Origin: DATMER01 sp040349255
GTDB lineage: Bacteria > Acidobacteriota > Thermoanaerobaculia > Multivoradales > UBA5704
NCBI GenBank assembly: GCA_040349255.1
Contig: JBEQUE010000086.1
Coordinates: forward strand, 1 to 64,000
DNA length: 64,000 bases
Direction of reading: 5' to 3'
Shown here: positions 7,301-14,583 of the stretch, piece by piece
Layout of the letters: each line of letters begins with the position of its first letter
Numbering within the stretch: the first letter of the stretch is position 1
The notes under the pieces: model-generated
What the model was told of the DNA's origin: nothing
The model's input: the letters and a program-made list of their open reading frames with translations, nothing else
Databases searched by the model: none
Translations under genes and position numbers: made by a program

Positions 7301-9822
7301 TCTACACGCTCACCGGCAACACGGCCACGATCCAGGTGCCGATCCGCGGCGATTACCGGCCGAACGCGTTCGTCACGGCCACCCTGGTGCGGCGCGCGCA
7401 GGACCTGGAGCCCGGCTCGGCCGGACGCGCGTTCGGCGCCGTGGCGCTGCCGGTGGACCGCGAGGCAAACAAGCTGACTCCGCAGATCGTCCAGCCCAAG
7501 GAGATCCGGCCGAACACGAAGCTCGACCTGGCGGTGAAGACCGCTCCGGGCGCGGTGGTCACGGTGGCCGCCGTGGACGAGGGCATCCTGCAGCTCATCG
7601 CCCAGAAGACGCCGCAGCCGTTCGACTGGTTCTACCGGCGGCTCGGCCTGACGGTGGTGTCCTACGACACGTTCAGCCTGCTGCTGCCCGAGGTCAAGCC
7701 TCAGGGCAGAGCGCCGGCCGGCGGCGGCGAGGGCGAGGAGGGGATGGCGCAGTACGTGCGGACCGAAGGCATCCGCCGGGTGCAGCCGGTGGCGTTCTGG
7801 TCCGGACCGCTGACCGCGGACGGCGACGGCAACGTCAAGGTCAGCTTCCAGGTGCCGGAGTTCCAGGGCGCGCTGCGGGTCATGGCCGTGGCGATCGACG
7901 GCCCCAGGTTCGGCTCGTCCGAAGGTAAGACCCGGGTCCGCGATCCGCTCGTGCTGCTGCCGACCCTGCCGAGGATCCTCTCGTTCGACGAGACGCTCCA
8001 GGTGCCGGTCACGGTGCGCAACGACACCGCCAAGCCGGGCGCGATCCAGGTCGGCCTGGTCGCTCAGGGTCCGCAGGCGCTGGTCGGCGTCGAAGGCCCG
8101 GCCACGCAGTCGATCGACATCCCGGTCGGCCGTGAGAAGACGGTGTACTTCACGGTCAAGACCGGCAACGCGTCGGGCGAGGTGACCTTCCTCGCCACGG
8201 CGGCCGGGAATGGAGAAAAGAGCCGGTCGACGACCGTGGTGGGCATCCGGCCCGACCTGCCCGAGATCTCCGTGGAAGACGCGGGCGGGGTGGCGAAGTC
8301 GGCGATGGACATCGGACTGGCCGACGCCAACCGGTTCCGGCCGGAGACGCTGCGCCGGAAGGTCCGGATCGCGCCGCTGCCGCTGGTGCAGTTCGCGGGC
8401 AAGCTGGAGGACCTGCTCCACTATCCCTATGGCTGTCTGGAGCAGACGGTGTCGTCGTCCTTCCCGCTGATCTACCTGGGCGACCTGGCGAAGGCGTTCG
8501 AGCCCGAGCTGTTCGATCCCAAGAAGGGCCACGGCGACCCGGCGGACATGGTGCAGGCGGGCATCCGGCGGGTGGCGTCCATGCAGCTCCCGGTGGGCGG
8601 CTTCTCGCTGTGGCCCGGCGGCACCGAGGTCCATCCATGGGCCAGCACGTACGCGGTCCACTTCCTGGTGGAGGCGCGCAAGGCCGGCCACCCGGTGGAC
8701 CAGAACCTCTACGACAACGCGCTCAACTGGCTGGCCGGCACGGTCACGGCCAAGCAGGCGTACGGCTGGGAGGAGCTGCAGCGGACGGTCTACGGCCTCT
8801 ACATCCTGGCCCGCGCGGGCAAGGCGGACCTGGGCACGATGGACCACATCCGGACGAAGCAGGACAAGGACCTGCACGCCGAGATGCGCGCCATGCTCGC
8901 CGCGGCCTACGCCTCGGCCGGCAACCCGCGGGCCACGCAGGGCCTGGTGGACCGGATCGGCGAGATCGAGCAGGTGGAGCGCCAGACGGGCGGCAACTTC
9001 AACTCGGCGATCCGCAACCGGGCGCTGCTGCTGCTCGCGCTGATGGATGCCGCGCCGACCAGCCCGCGCATCCCGCAGCTCGCCGACCGGCTCGGCCGCG
9101 ACGCGCGGGAGGTCTACTGGTGGACGACCCAGGAGGAGGCCTTCACGCTGCTCGCCCTGGGCCAGCTCGCGAACCGCCAGTCCAAGTTCCCACCCTACAC
9201 CGGCTCGGTGTTCGCCGGCGGGAAGAAGGTCGGGACGTTCACGAACCAGGCCGCCACGTTCACGGTGCGCGGATCCGACCCGATCCGCATCCAGATGGAC
9301 AGCGGGTTCCAGCCCGGCGCGGCGTTCTACAGCGTGGTCTCCCGCGGGGTGCCCACGGACGACGCGTACAAGGCGGAGAACGCGGGCCTGGAGATCGAGC
9401 GTCAGATCCTCGACCGGGACGGCAAGGCGGTGGACCTCAACAACGTGAAGCAGGGCGACCTGATCGTGCTCAAGACCCGGCTGCGGAGCGTGTCGGGTCC
9501 GGTGCAGAACGTGGCGGTCGTGAACCTGCTGCCGTCGGGCCTGGAGGTGGAGAACCCGCGGCTCCAGTCCACCGAGCAGCTCCCCTGGGTGAACGACGCG
9601 GAGTTCTCGCTGGCCTACCTGGACCTGCGGGACGACCGCATCCTGGTGTTCGCCGACCTGCTGCCTCCGAACACCTGGCAGACCTACTACACGCTGGTCC
9701 GGGCCGTGGCTCCGGGCAAGTTCCGGCTGCCGCCGGTGCACGCCGAGGCGATGTACAACCCGGCCCTGCGGTCGGAGGGCGAGCGGGGCTCGATGGAGGT
9801 CAAGGCTCTGAAGCCGCAGTAA
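4330..9822 (+). CDS. yfhM: Bacterial alpha-2-macroglobulin with thioester
   Basis: A protein of 1830 aa, probably held on the periplasmic side of the inner membrane by one N-terminal TM helix (VALILLGLMLVSVSAYAF, residues ~21-40); there is no lipobox Cys, unlike E. coli YfhM. Serial MG beta-sandwich domains follow, including an MG segment near residue 600 (YRPGETAQGLIVVRD). The alpha-2-M core (RVQPVAFWSGPLTADGDG) precedes the thioester motif YPYGCLEQ, with Cys1369 and Gln1372 both present, so covalent protease trapping is possible. ATG 4330 is chosen because AGGAGG lies upstream and the TM helix follows. pbpC follows after 4 nt, the known A2M-PBP1C pairing, which suggests joint protection and repair of the envelope. 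Confidence 0.93.
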   Translation: MSTDRPSFRDRAGARLRSASGKDVALILLGLMLVSVSAYAFKNPLTAALARLRAGANAETVSVFDVVVDRENRQYFDIVFDKALGDGKVNTVLDPAPATIEPALGGSWTWRDTNALRFQPSGGLPVASEYKVTLKPETFLKEGMVFTGDEELTVRTDQFLVEGVDVAEEPALEGKARILFRGNLRFNYPVDPKVLITKVKLEDPAGGEPLTLSLETDWNSPTIAFVTPNIQKNKEERKLRLVIDQSLTPVNGNVPLKEQYVQEIPVGSSTKLAVWGFEVEPGDRESTITVKFSSPISAAVAEKYVKLEPAVRTRLSANRNELAITGDIKPGSTYKLTVAKGMPATDDAVLSDDYEAEVKVEDLEPSVGFQSEGTFLSATGNRTVNLESVNAPKVRMTIDRVYRNNLFFLFNYGGFYDEDYGYFDEIPHALGDRLKEETLDIGGKRNQKRITPITLDNWVDLDDPGLYRISVGQPDDYEAQQRWVLLTDMGLVVKKSGNGELMVWVASVRDLSPVADAKVTLVSDQNQTLGEGRTDGSGVWRLQDSPDLENKTPYLITVEKGDDFTFLLLDRMSIDTTGLDVGGDEVPSGGYTAFLYGQRDLYRPGETAQGLIVVRDSTLKVPPAMPALLRHRDPQGRELETQRVQIDGRGLAEYKLDLPAYSLTGHHTLELEVAEEVIGTYRFQVEEFVPDRISVEIQPPKTKVGPGQELVYNVQSDYLFGAPAANLPVETRVRLKDSTFTAKGFEAYTFRNDERKLEDKEVLEDTGQLDEEGRSEFTVTMPEKSPVPSSLEAVITARVQEQGGRGVAALTRMQVDPYPYYIGLRQLGADAGWPEPKKPVDFEYVAVSPDGKSVASGPLRADLFEDRYNTVLRRIPGGGYRYESTRDAVLVDSKPIAAGPAKGSVRFVPPRYGSYRVVLTDTDSQASTQVEFYAAGWGTSPWAIKNPARLEMDLDKAEYAPGDTASIQVRAPFPGKLLVTVERDQVLDTQVYTLTGNTATIQVPIRGDYRPNAFVTATLVRRAQDLEPGSAGRAFGAVALPVDREANKLTPQIVQPKEIRPNTKLDLAVKTAPGAVVTVAAVDEGILQLIAQKTPQPFDWFYRRLGLTVVSYDTFSLLLPEVKPQGRAPAGGGEGEEGMAQYVRTEGIRRVQPVAFWSGPLTADGDGNVKVSFQVPEFQGALRVMAVAIDGPRFGSSEGKTRVRDPLVLLPTLPRILSFDETLQVPVTVRNDTAKPGAIQVGLVAQGPQALVGVEGPATQSIDIPVGREKTVYFTVKTGNASGEVTFLATAAGNGEKSRSTTVVGIRPDLPEISVEDAGGVAKSAMDIGLADANRFRPETLRRKVRIAPLPLVQFAGKLEDLLHYPYGCLEQTVSSSFPLIYLGDLAKAFEPELFDPKKGHGDPADMVQAGIRRVASMQLPVGGFSLWPGGTEVHPWASTYAVHFLVEARKAGHPVDQNLYDNALNWLAGTVTAKQAYGWEELQRTVYGLYILARAGKADLGTMDHIRTKQDKDLHAEMRAMLAAAYASAGNPRATQGLVDRIGEIEQVERQTGGNFNSAIRNRALLLLALMDAAPTSPRIPQLADRLGRDAREVYWWTTQEEAFTLLALGQLANRQSKFPPYTGSVFAGGKKVGTFTNQAATFTVRGSDPIRIQMDSGFQPGAAFYSVVSRGVPTDDAYKAENAGLEIERQILDRDGKAVDLNNVKQGDLIVLKTRLRSVSGPVQNVAVVNLLPSGLEVENPRLQSTEQLPWVNDAEFSLAYLDLRDDRILVFADLLPPNTWQTYYTLVRAVAPGKFRLPPVHAEAMYNPALRSEGERGSMEVKALKPQ

Positions 9823-9826
9823 GACG

Positions 9827-12193
9827 ATGGACCTGAAGTTGACGACGTTGCGGAAGCGCCGCCTGTTCGCGGTTTCGGCGGCGCTGAAGATCCTGCTCAC
9901 GGGGCCGATCCTGTGGTTCTTCTTCCTGAGCTGGATCTTCCCCTTCCCCGTGGAGAACCTCCAGCGGCCGCCGGCCGTGGTCGTGACCGACCACAAGGGC
10001 GAGCCGCTGCGGTTCTTCCTGCCGGCGGACGAGCGCTGGCGGTTCCCGGTGAAGCTCTCAGAGCTGCCGCCGGAGCTGCCGCGGGCTTTGGTGGCGTCCG
10101 AGGACCAGCGGTTCTACGGCCATCCGGGCGTGGACGTCATGGCCATCTTCCGCGCCGCCTGGTCGAACCTCCGGGCCGGGGAGGTCGTATCCGGCGCCTC
10201 GACGATCCCGATGCAGATCGCCCGCATGGCCGATCCCGGGCCGCGCACGCTCCGCTCCAAGCTGCGCGAGAGCTTCCGGGCGCTCCAGCTCGAGCGGCGG
10301 TATTCGAAGGACGAGCTGCTGGAGATCTACCTCAACCTGACGCCCTACGGCGGCAACCTCGAAGGCATCGGCACGGCGGCGTGGTTCTACTTCGGCAAGG
10401 AGCCGGACCAGCTCTCGCTCGGCGAGATCGCGCTGCTCACGGCCCTCCCCCGCTCGCCGGTGCGCTACGACCCGGTGACCCACCCGGAGGCGGCGCGCGC
10501 GGCCCGGGACGGGGTGCTCCGGCAGCTCGCCGAGCGCGGCGCGTTCCCGAAGGGCGAGATCGAGCACGCCATGCGCCAGCCTGTTCCCCGCGCCCGGCGC
10601 AGGAAACCGATGGCCGCGCCGCACTTCTCGGAGCAGGTGGCGGCGCTGTTCCCGGGCGAGACGCGCATCCGCAGCACGCTCGACCGGCGGCTCCAGGCGG
10701 TGGCCGAGGAGCAGGTGGCGAACCGCATCCGCGAGCTGCGCAACCAGGGCATCGGCAACGCCGCGGTGGTGGTGATCGAGAACAGCACCCGGTCGGTCCG
10801 CGCGCTGATCGGCTCGGCCGGGTTCCAGGAGACCTATTTCAAGGGCCAGGTGAACGGCGCCGCGGCCCGGCGCTCGCCGGGCTCGACGCTCAAGCCGTTC
10901 CTCTACGCCATGGCCATGGACGAGGGGCGGATCATCCCGGACTCCTACCTCCTGGACATCCCGACCGACTTCGCCGGCTACGTGGCCGAGAACTACGACG
11001 ACCGCTACCGCGGCCGGGTGACGGTGCGGGAGGCGCTCATCCAGTCGCTCAACGCCTGCGCGGTCCGGCTGCTGGCCGAGGTCGGGCTGCAGGACTTCCA
11101 CCGCCTGCTCAAGGACGGCGGCCTCGCCACCCTGGACCGTCCGGCCAACCGCTACGGCCTGCCGCTGGTGCTCGGCGCCGGCGAGGTGACGCTCCTCGAC
11201 CTGACCAACCTCTACGCGTCGCTGGCCGACCGGGGCGAGTACGCGCCGTACCGGCTGGTCGAGGCGGACCGCGAGGCGACCTCGTCGCCCACCCGCCTGG
11301 TCTCGCCCGAGGCCGCGGCGCTCGTCACCCGGATCCTCACCGACGTCCGCCGCCCGGACCTGCCCGAGTCCTGGGACCTGGCGGTGGGGGTGCCGGCCGT
11401 GGCCTGGAAGACCGGGACCTCCTACGGCCACCGCGACGCCTGGGCGGTCGGGTTCTCGCGCAGCTACACGATCGGGGTCTGGGTGGGCAACTTCGACGGC
11501 CGGCCGCGCAAGGGGATCTCCGGCAGCCAGCACGCCGGACCGCTCCTGTTCGACCTGTTCCGGGCGATTGAACCCTCTTCGGCGAATGCCGGTCCCCGGC
11601 CGGACGACTGGATCGGGCGCGTCCGCGATCTGGATCAGATCGAGCTCTGCGCCGAGAGCCACGAGCTGCCGGGCCCGTTCTGCCCGCTGCGCATCCGGTC
11701 GACCTACATCCCCGGCCGGACCCGGCTCCGCGAGTGCACGTACCACCGGCGGGTGCTGGTGGACGCGGAGACCGGCGGCCTGCTCTCCGGCGACTGCGTG
11801 CGCGAACGGCCGCACGTGTTCCGGAACCTCACCGTCTTCCCGGCGGAGCTGGTGGCCTGGTGGCGCGCGCAGGGGAGCCCGATCCCGGAGCCGCCCCGGA
11901 TGTCGGCCGCCTGCCGCGGGGTCCCGGCCGGAGAGGCGCCGAGGATCGTCTCGCCGGCCGCGTCCACGCCGTACCGCATCCGCCGCGACACGCCGGCCGA
12001 GTACCAGCGCATCCCGCTCATCGCGCAGGCGAGCGCCGAGGCCTCGCGCCTGTTCTGGTACCAGGACGGCCTGCTGGTCGCCGCCACCGGCCCGGGCGAG
12101 AACCACTTCCTGCCCAGCGAGCCCGGCGAGCACCGGGTGGTGGTCACCGACGACCTGGGGCGTTCCGACGGCGTCACTTATAAGGTAGAGTAG
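9827..12193 (+). CDS. pbpC: Penicillin-binding protein 1C
   Basis: A bifunctional peptidoglycan synthase of 788 aa, anchored by an N-terminal helix (LKILLTGPILWFFFLSWIF). The GT51 transglycosylase domain (about 60-230) contains ASEDQRFYGHPG with catalytic Glu92 and the GASTIPMQIARM motif. The transpeptidase domain has S353-T-L-K (active-site Ser) and K528-T-G-T. A C-terminal beta-sandwich of the BiPBP_C type (about 690-788) is typical of PBP1C and absent from PBP1A/1B. It lies 4 nt after the alpha-2-macroglobulin gene, so the two are cotranscribed, matching the conserved operon in other Gram-negatives. All catalytic motifs are intact. Confidence 0.95.
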   Translation: MDLKLTTLRKRRLFAVSAALKILLTGPILWFFFLSWIFPFPVENLQRPPAVVVTDHKGEPLRFFLPADERWRFPVKLSELPPELPRALVASEDQRFYGHPGVDVMAIFRAAWSNLRAGEVVSGASTIPMQIARMADPGPRTLRSKLRESFRALQLERRYSKDELLEIYLNLTPYGGNLEGIGTAAWFYFGKEPDQLSLGEIALLTALPRSPVRYDPVTHPEAARAARDGVLRQLAERGAFPKGEIEHAMRQPVPRARRRKPMAAPHFSEQVAALFPGETRIRSTLDRRLQAVAEEQVANRIRELRNQGIGNAAVVVIENSTRSVRALIGSAGFQETYFKGQVNGAAARRSPGSTLKPFLYAMAMDEGRIIPDSYLLDIPTDFAGYVAENYDDRYRGRVTVREALIQSLNACAVRLLAEVGLQDFHRLLKDGGLATLDRPANRYGLPLVLGAGEVTLLDLTNLYASLADRGEYAPYRLVEADREATSSPTRLVSPEAAALVTRILTDVRRPDLPESWDLAVGVPAVAWKTGTSYGHRDAWAVGFSRSYTIGVWVGNFDGRPRKGISGSQHAGPLLFDLFRAIEPSSANAGPRPDDWIGRVRDLDQIELCAESHELPGPFCPLRIRSTYIPGRTRLRECTYHRRVLVDAETGGLLSGDCVRERPHVFRNLTVFPAELVAWWRAQGSPIPEPPRMSAACRGVPAGEAPRIVSPAASTPYRIRRDTPAEYQRIPLIAQASAEASRLFWYQDGLLVAATGPGENHFLPSEPGEHRVVVTDDLGRSDGVTYKVE

Positions 12194-12310
12194 GCGGGTA
12201 GAGAACTTGCAGGACGTTTTTGACGTGGGGGCGTCGGGTCCACTTGAGCCCGACTTGATTTGCGCTCAACCGGAGGGCAGGAACCGTGGCCGGGGTATCC
12301 CCGTCTAACG

Positions 12311-12339
12311 TTGACAGGGGTACGCCCGAGGCGTAGAGT
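12311..12339 (+). promoter_or_regulatory. Sigma-70-type promoter
   Basis: A consensus -35 TTGACA (12311-12316), a 17-bp spacer and a -10 TAGAGT (12334-12339). It lies 24 bp before ATG 12364, so this gene has a short leader with a GGTGGGGAT ribosome site. It is one of the best-matching promoters in the window. Confidence 0.7.
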
Positions 12340-12363
12340 TCCGTCCTTGGTGGGGATAGGCAG

Positions 12364-14283
12364 ATGACGAACGCCCGAAACGGCAGAACAGTCCTCCTCC
12401 TGGCGCTGACCCTGCTCGGCAGCGCTTCCGGTGTCTTCGCGGCGGACCAGCCGGGGGGGAAGCTTCCCGGCGTTGCAGGCCGCGTCCTCGGCGAGACCTC
12501 CTCGCCGCTCGGCGCCGCCGGCGTCTATGCCTACCAGCTCGCCGATCTCAGCTTCCGCAAGGTCCTGACGGACGGCCAGGGCAATTTCCTCTTCGAGCAG
12601 CTCCCGGCCGGCCTCTACAAGATCATCGCCCACAAGCCCGGCTTCAGCCCGGTCGTCGTCATGCTCACCCGCACCGCGGCCGGCGCCTACCAGTTCCTGG
12701 AGCTGCAGCTCGTGCCGCAGCCCAAGGGCGCCAAGGGCAAGACCGGCGAGGACTTCTGGTCGCTCCGCGCGCGCATCCCCTCGGACGTCCTGCGCGAGAT
12801 CGACGAGTCCGAGGCCCAGCTCGCCCGCCTCGAGCCGCTGGCCTCGAACCAGATGATCGACCTGGCCGACCTCTCCCGCTTCACCACCGACTTCCAGGCC
12901 ATGACCGGCGTCGACCAGATCGCCGAGGCCGGCGAGGGCCAGGTGTCGAGCGGCGGCGTCGGCATCGCCGGGCAGTTCGGCGACGTGCAGGTCGGCCTCC
13001 GCGGCCGGTTCCAGCAGTTCAGCCCGAGCGCCTTCACTCCGGGCGGCCTCTCGGGCGGCGGCGAGGCGAGCACGCTCTCGCTCGACGTCCGCGGCGACGA
13101 GAGCCACGTCAGCCTGACATCGTTCAGCAACCGGCTGGTCACCCGCGGTGCCGGCGGGGTTGGAGAAGGCCCGGACAGCCCGGTGGCCTTCGAGCACTAC
13201 CAGGTGAACTGGACGCAGGACGTGGGCGAGAAGGGGCGCTCGGACTTCGGCGCGCAGTACACCGAGGAGGCCAACTTCCACCGCCACGGCGCCATCGATC
13301 CGCTGGACATCCCGGCGGCGTCGCGCACCTGGCGCGTCGAGGGCGCCTACACCATGGCGCTCGGCGACGGCAACACGCTGCAGGCCGGCCTCCGGTACCG
13401 CGAGCGCCAGTTCGGGCTGAGCGCCGCGAACCGCCAGGAGGACCTGCCGGGCCAGGCGAGCGTCGACCTCTTCTCCCAGGGCGGAATCGCGGTCCGGCCC
13501 GCCGTCCTGGTCGAGTACGGGCTCTACAGCACGCTCTCCGACGGCAGCGTCGCGCTCACGCCCAAGGGCGGCATCGTCCTCCAGCTCAACAACGACTGGC
13601 AGCTCGAAGCGAACGCCAGCCGGCGGGTCTACCAGGACGCGCCGCTCACGCCCGACTTCTTCCCGTCGCTCTTCCAGGAGGCCGACCTCTGCGAGCAGGG
13701 CACCGAGTCCTGCTACCAGGCCCAACTCGTCCGCAAGGGCGACGACGACAGCCAGTTCTCCCTCGGCGCGATCGACCGGACGATCGGCGAGACCCTGCGG
13801 CTCTACTTCAGCGACGACTTCTTCGACCGCCTGGAGAGCCTCTATCTCGTGCCCGGCGACAACCTGCCCGAGGTCCAGGTCGCGCTCAGCCGGCGGATCA
13901 GCCCGCGGGTCCTGACCAGCCTCCAGTCGAGCGTGGCCATGGGCGGCGGCGGCACCTTCGTGGCCGCGGACGGCCGGCCCTACGAGAACCGGGTCCACTA
14001 CATGGTGACCTCGCTCGACACCCAGTTCCAGAGCACCGCGACCGGCGTGTTCGTGGCCCTGCACCACCTCTCCCAGGAGCTCGAGCCGCTCGCCGCGCAG
14101 CAGCAGCGCTCCCCGCAGATGGAGTTCGACCGGATCCGCCTCATGCTGACCCAGGATCTGAACATCCTCTTCGACCTCGCCAACACCTGGGCCGTCCAGC
14201 TCAACATGGAAGTGAGCCGCGGTCCGGTCGCCAGCGACGAGGTCCGCCGTCGGCTGATGGGCGGGATCGCGGTTAAATTCTAA
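12364..14283 (+). CDS. Outer-membrane beta-barrel with carboxypeptidase-regulatory-like domain
   Basis: A protein of 639 aa. A signal peptide (TVLLLALTLLGSASGVFAA) is followed at about 38-120 by a carboxypeptidase-regulatory-like Ig fold (GRVLGETSSPLGAAGVYAYQ, then LPAGLYKIIAHKPGF). From about residue 195 on there are alternating beta-strand patterns with many aromatic and polar pairs, ending ...GGIAVKF; a C-terminal Phe is the usual outer-membrane insertion signal. It lacks a clear TonB box and plug, so it is probably a receptor-like barrel rather than a proven TonB-dependent transporter. It has its own promoter at 12311, downstream of pbpC. The ligand is unknown. Confidence 0.7.
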   Translation: MTNARNGRTVLLLALTLLGSASGVFAADQPGGKLPGVAGRVLGETSSPLGAAGVYAYQLADLSFRKVLTDGQGNFLFEQLPAGLYKIIAHKPGFSPVVVMLTRTAAGAYQFLELQLVPQPKGAKGKTGEDFWSLRARIPSDVLREIDESEAQLARLEPLASNQMIDLADLSRFTTDFQAMTGVDQIAEAGEGQVSSGGVGIAGQFGDVQVGLRGRFQQFSPSAFTPGGLSGGGEASTLSLDVRGDESHVSLTSFSNRLVTRGAGGVGEGPDSPVAFEHYQVNWTQDVGEKGRSDFGAQYTEEANFHRHGAIDPLDIPAASRTWRVEGAYTMALGDGNTLQAGLRYRERQFGLSAANRQEDLPGQASVDLFSQGGIAVRPAVLVEYGLYSTLSDGSVALTPKGGIVLQLNNDWQLEANASRRVYQDAPLTPDFFPSLFQEADLCEQGTESCYQAQLVRKGDDDSQFSLGAIDRTIGETLRLYFSDDFFDRLESLYLVPGDNLPEVQVALSRRISPRVLTSLQSSVAMGGGGTFVAADGRPYENRVHYMVTSLDTQFQSTATGVFVALHHLSQELEPLAAQQQRSPQMEFDRIRLMLTQDLNILFDLANTWAVQLNMEVSRGPVASDEVRRRLMGGIAVKF

Positions 14284-14346
14284 AAAGCCCCTCGCCCCCT
14301 GGCCCTGGACATAGAGGCACCCTCCGAAGGGGGGTGCTGGCGCGTA

Positions 14347-14399
14347 GCCCCGGGTTTCAACCCGGGGCTGGGACGCCGCCTCGGGTTGAAACCCGAGGC
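14347..14399. repeat. REP-like paired palindromes (copy 2)
   Basis: Hairpin GCCCCGGGTT / AACCCGGGGC (loop TC, 14347-14368) is followed by GCCTCGGGTT / AACCCGAGGC (loop GA, 14378-14399). The A/G change in the second stem is compensated on both arms, so the structure is kept. The order of the two orientations is opposite to copy 1 at 4124. Confidence 0.75.
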
Positions 14400-14583
14400 T
14401 ACGCGCCCGCGCCTCCCTGGAGGCGCTCCCCCAACGGCTTGAATCCATTAAAATGAATTCCGTCCGGTCCGTTGGACGGAAACGCCGGAAAGCCCGTAAA
14501 AACGGGAAGTTAGCGGCGGTTCAAAGATCCGTTGCAGTGGCACGGTTAGTGCTATCCCGGGTTGGGACCGGGTGTCTCCCGAA
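14400..14583 (+). promoter_or_regulatory. Possible structured leader of the histidine kinase gene
   Basis: Several small inverted repeats lie here: CCGTCC/GGACGG (about 14460-14480), CCCGT AAAA ACGGG (about 14492-14506), and an enclosing AACGCCG / CGGCGGTT pair around the latter. They could form a folded 5' leader. It was compared mentally with the c-di-GMP GEMM consensus and does not fit. No convincing -35/-10 pair is seen. Confidence 0.25.

Noticed and set aside
4309..9996. A 1895-codon open frame on the minus strand across the alpha-2-macroglobulin gene
   Set aside because: GC-rich codon bias on the plus strand leaves the opposite frame open. Its translation is Arg/His/Leu-rich with no domains, while the plus frame has TM, MG and thioester motifs.
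14460..14583. c-di-GMP (GEMM) riboswitch
   Set aside because: The second hairpin and the GNRA receptor arrangement do not match the consensus. Only a generic structured leader is claimed.
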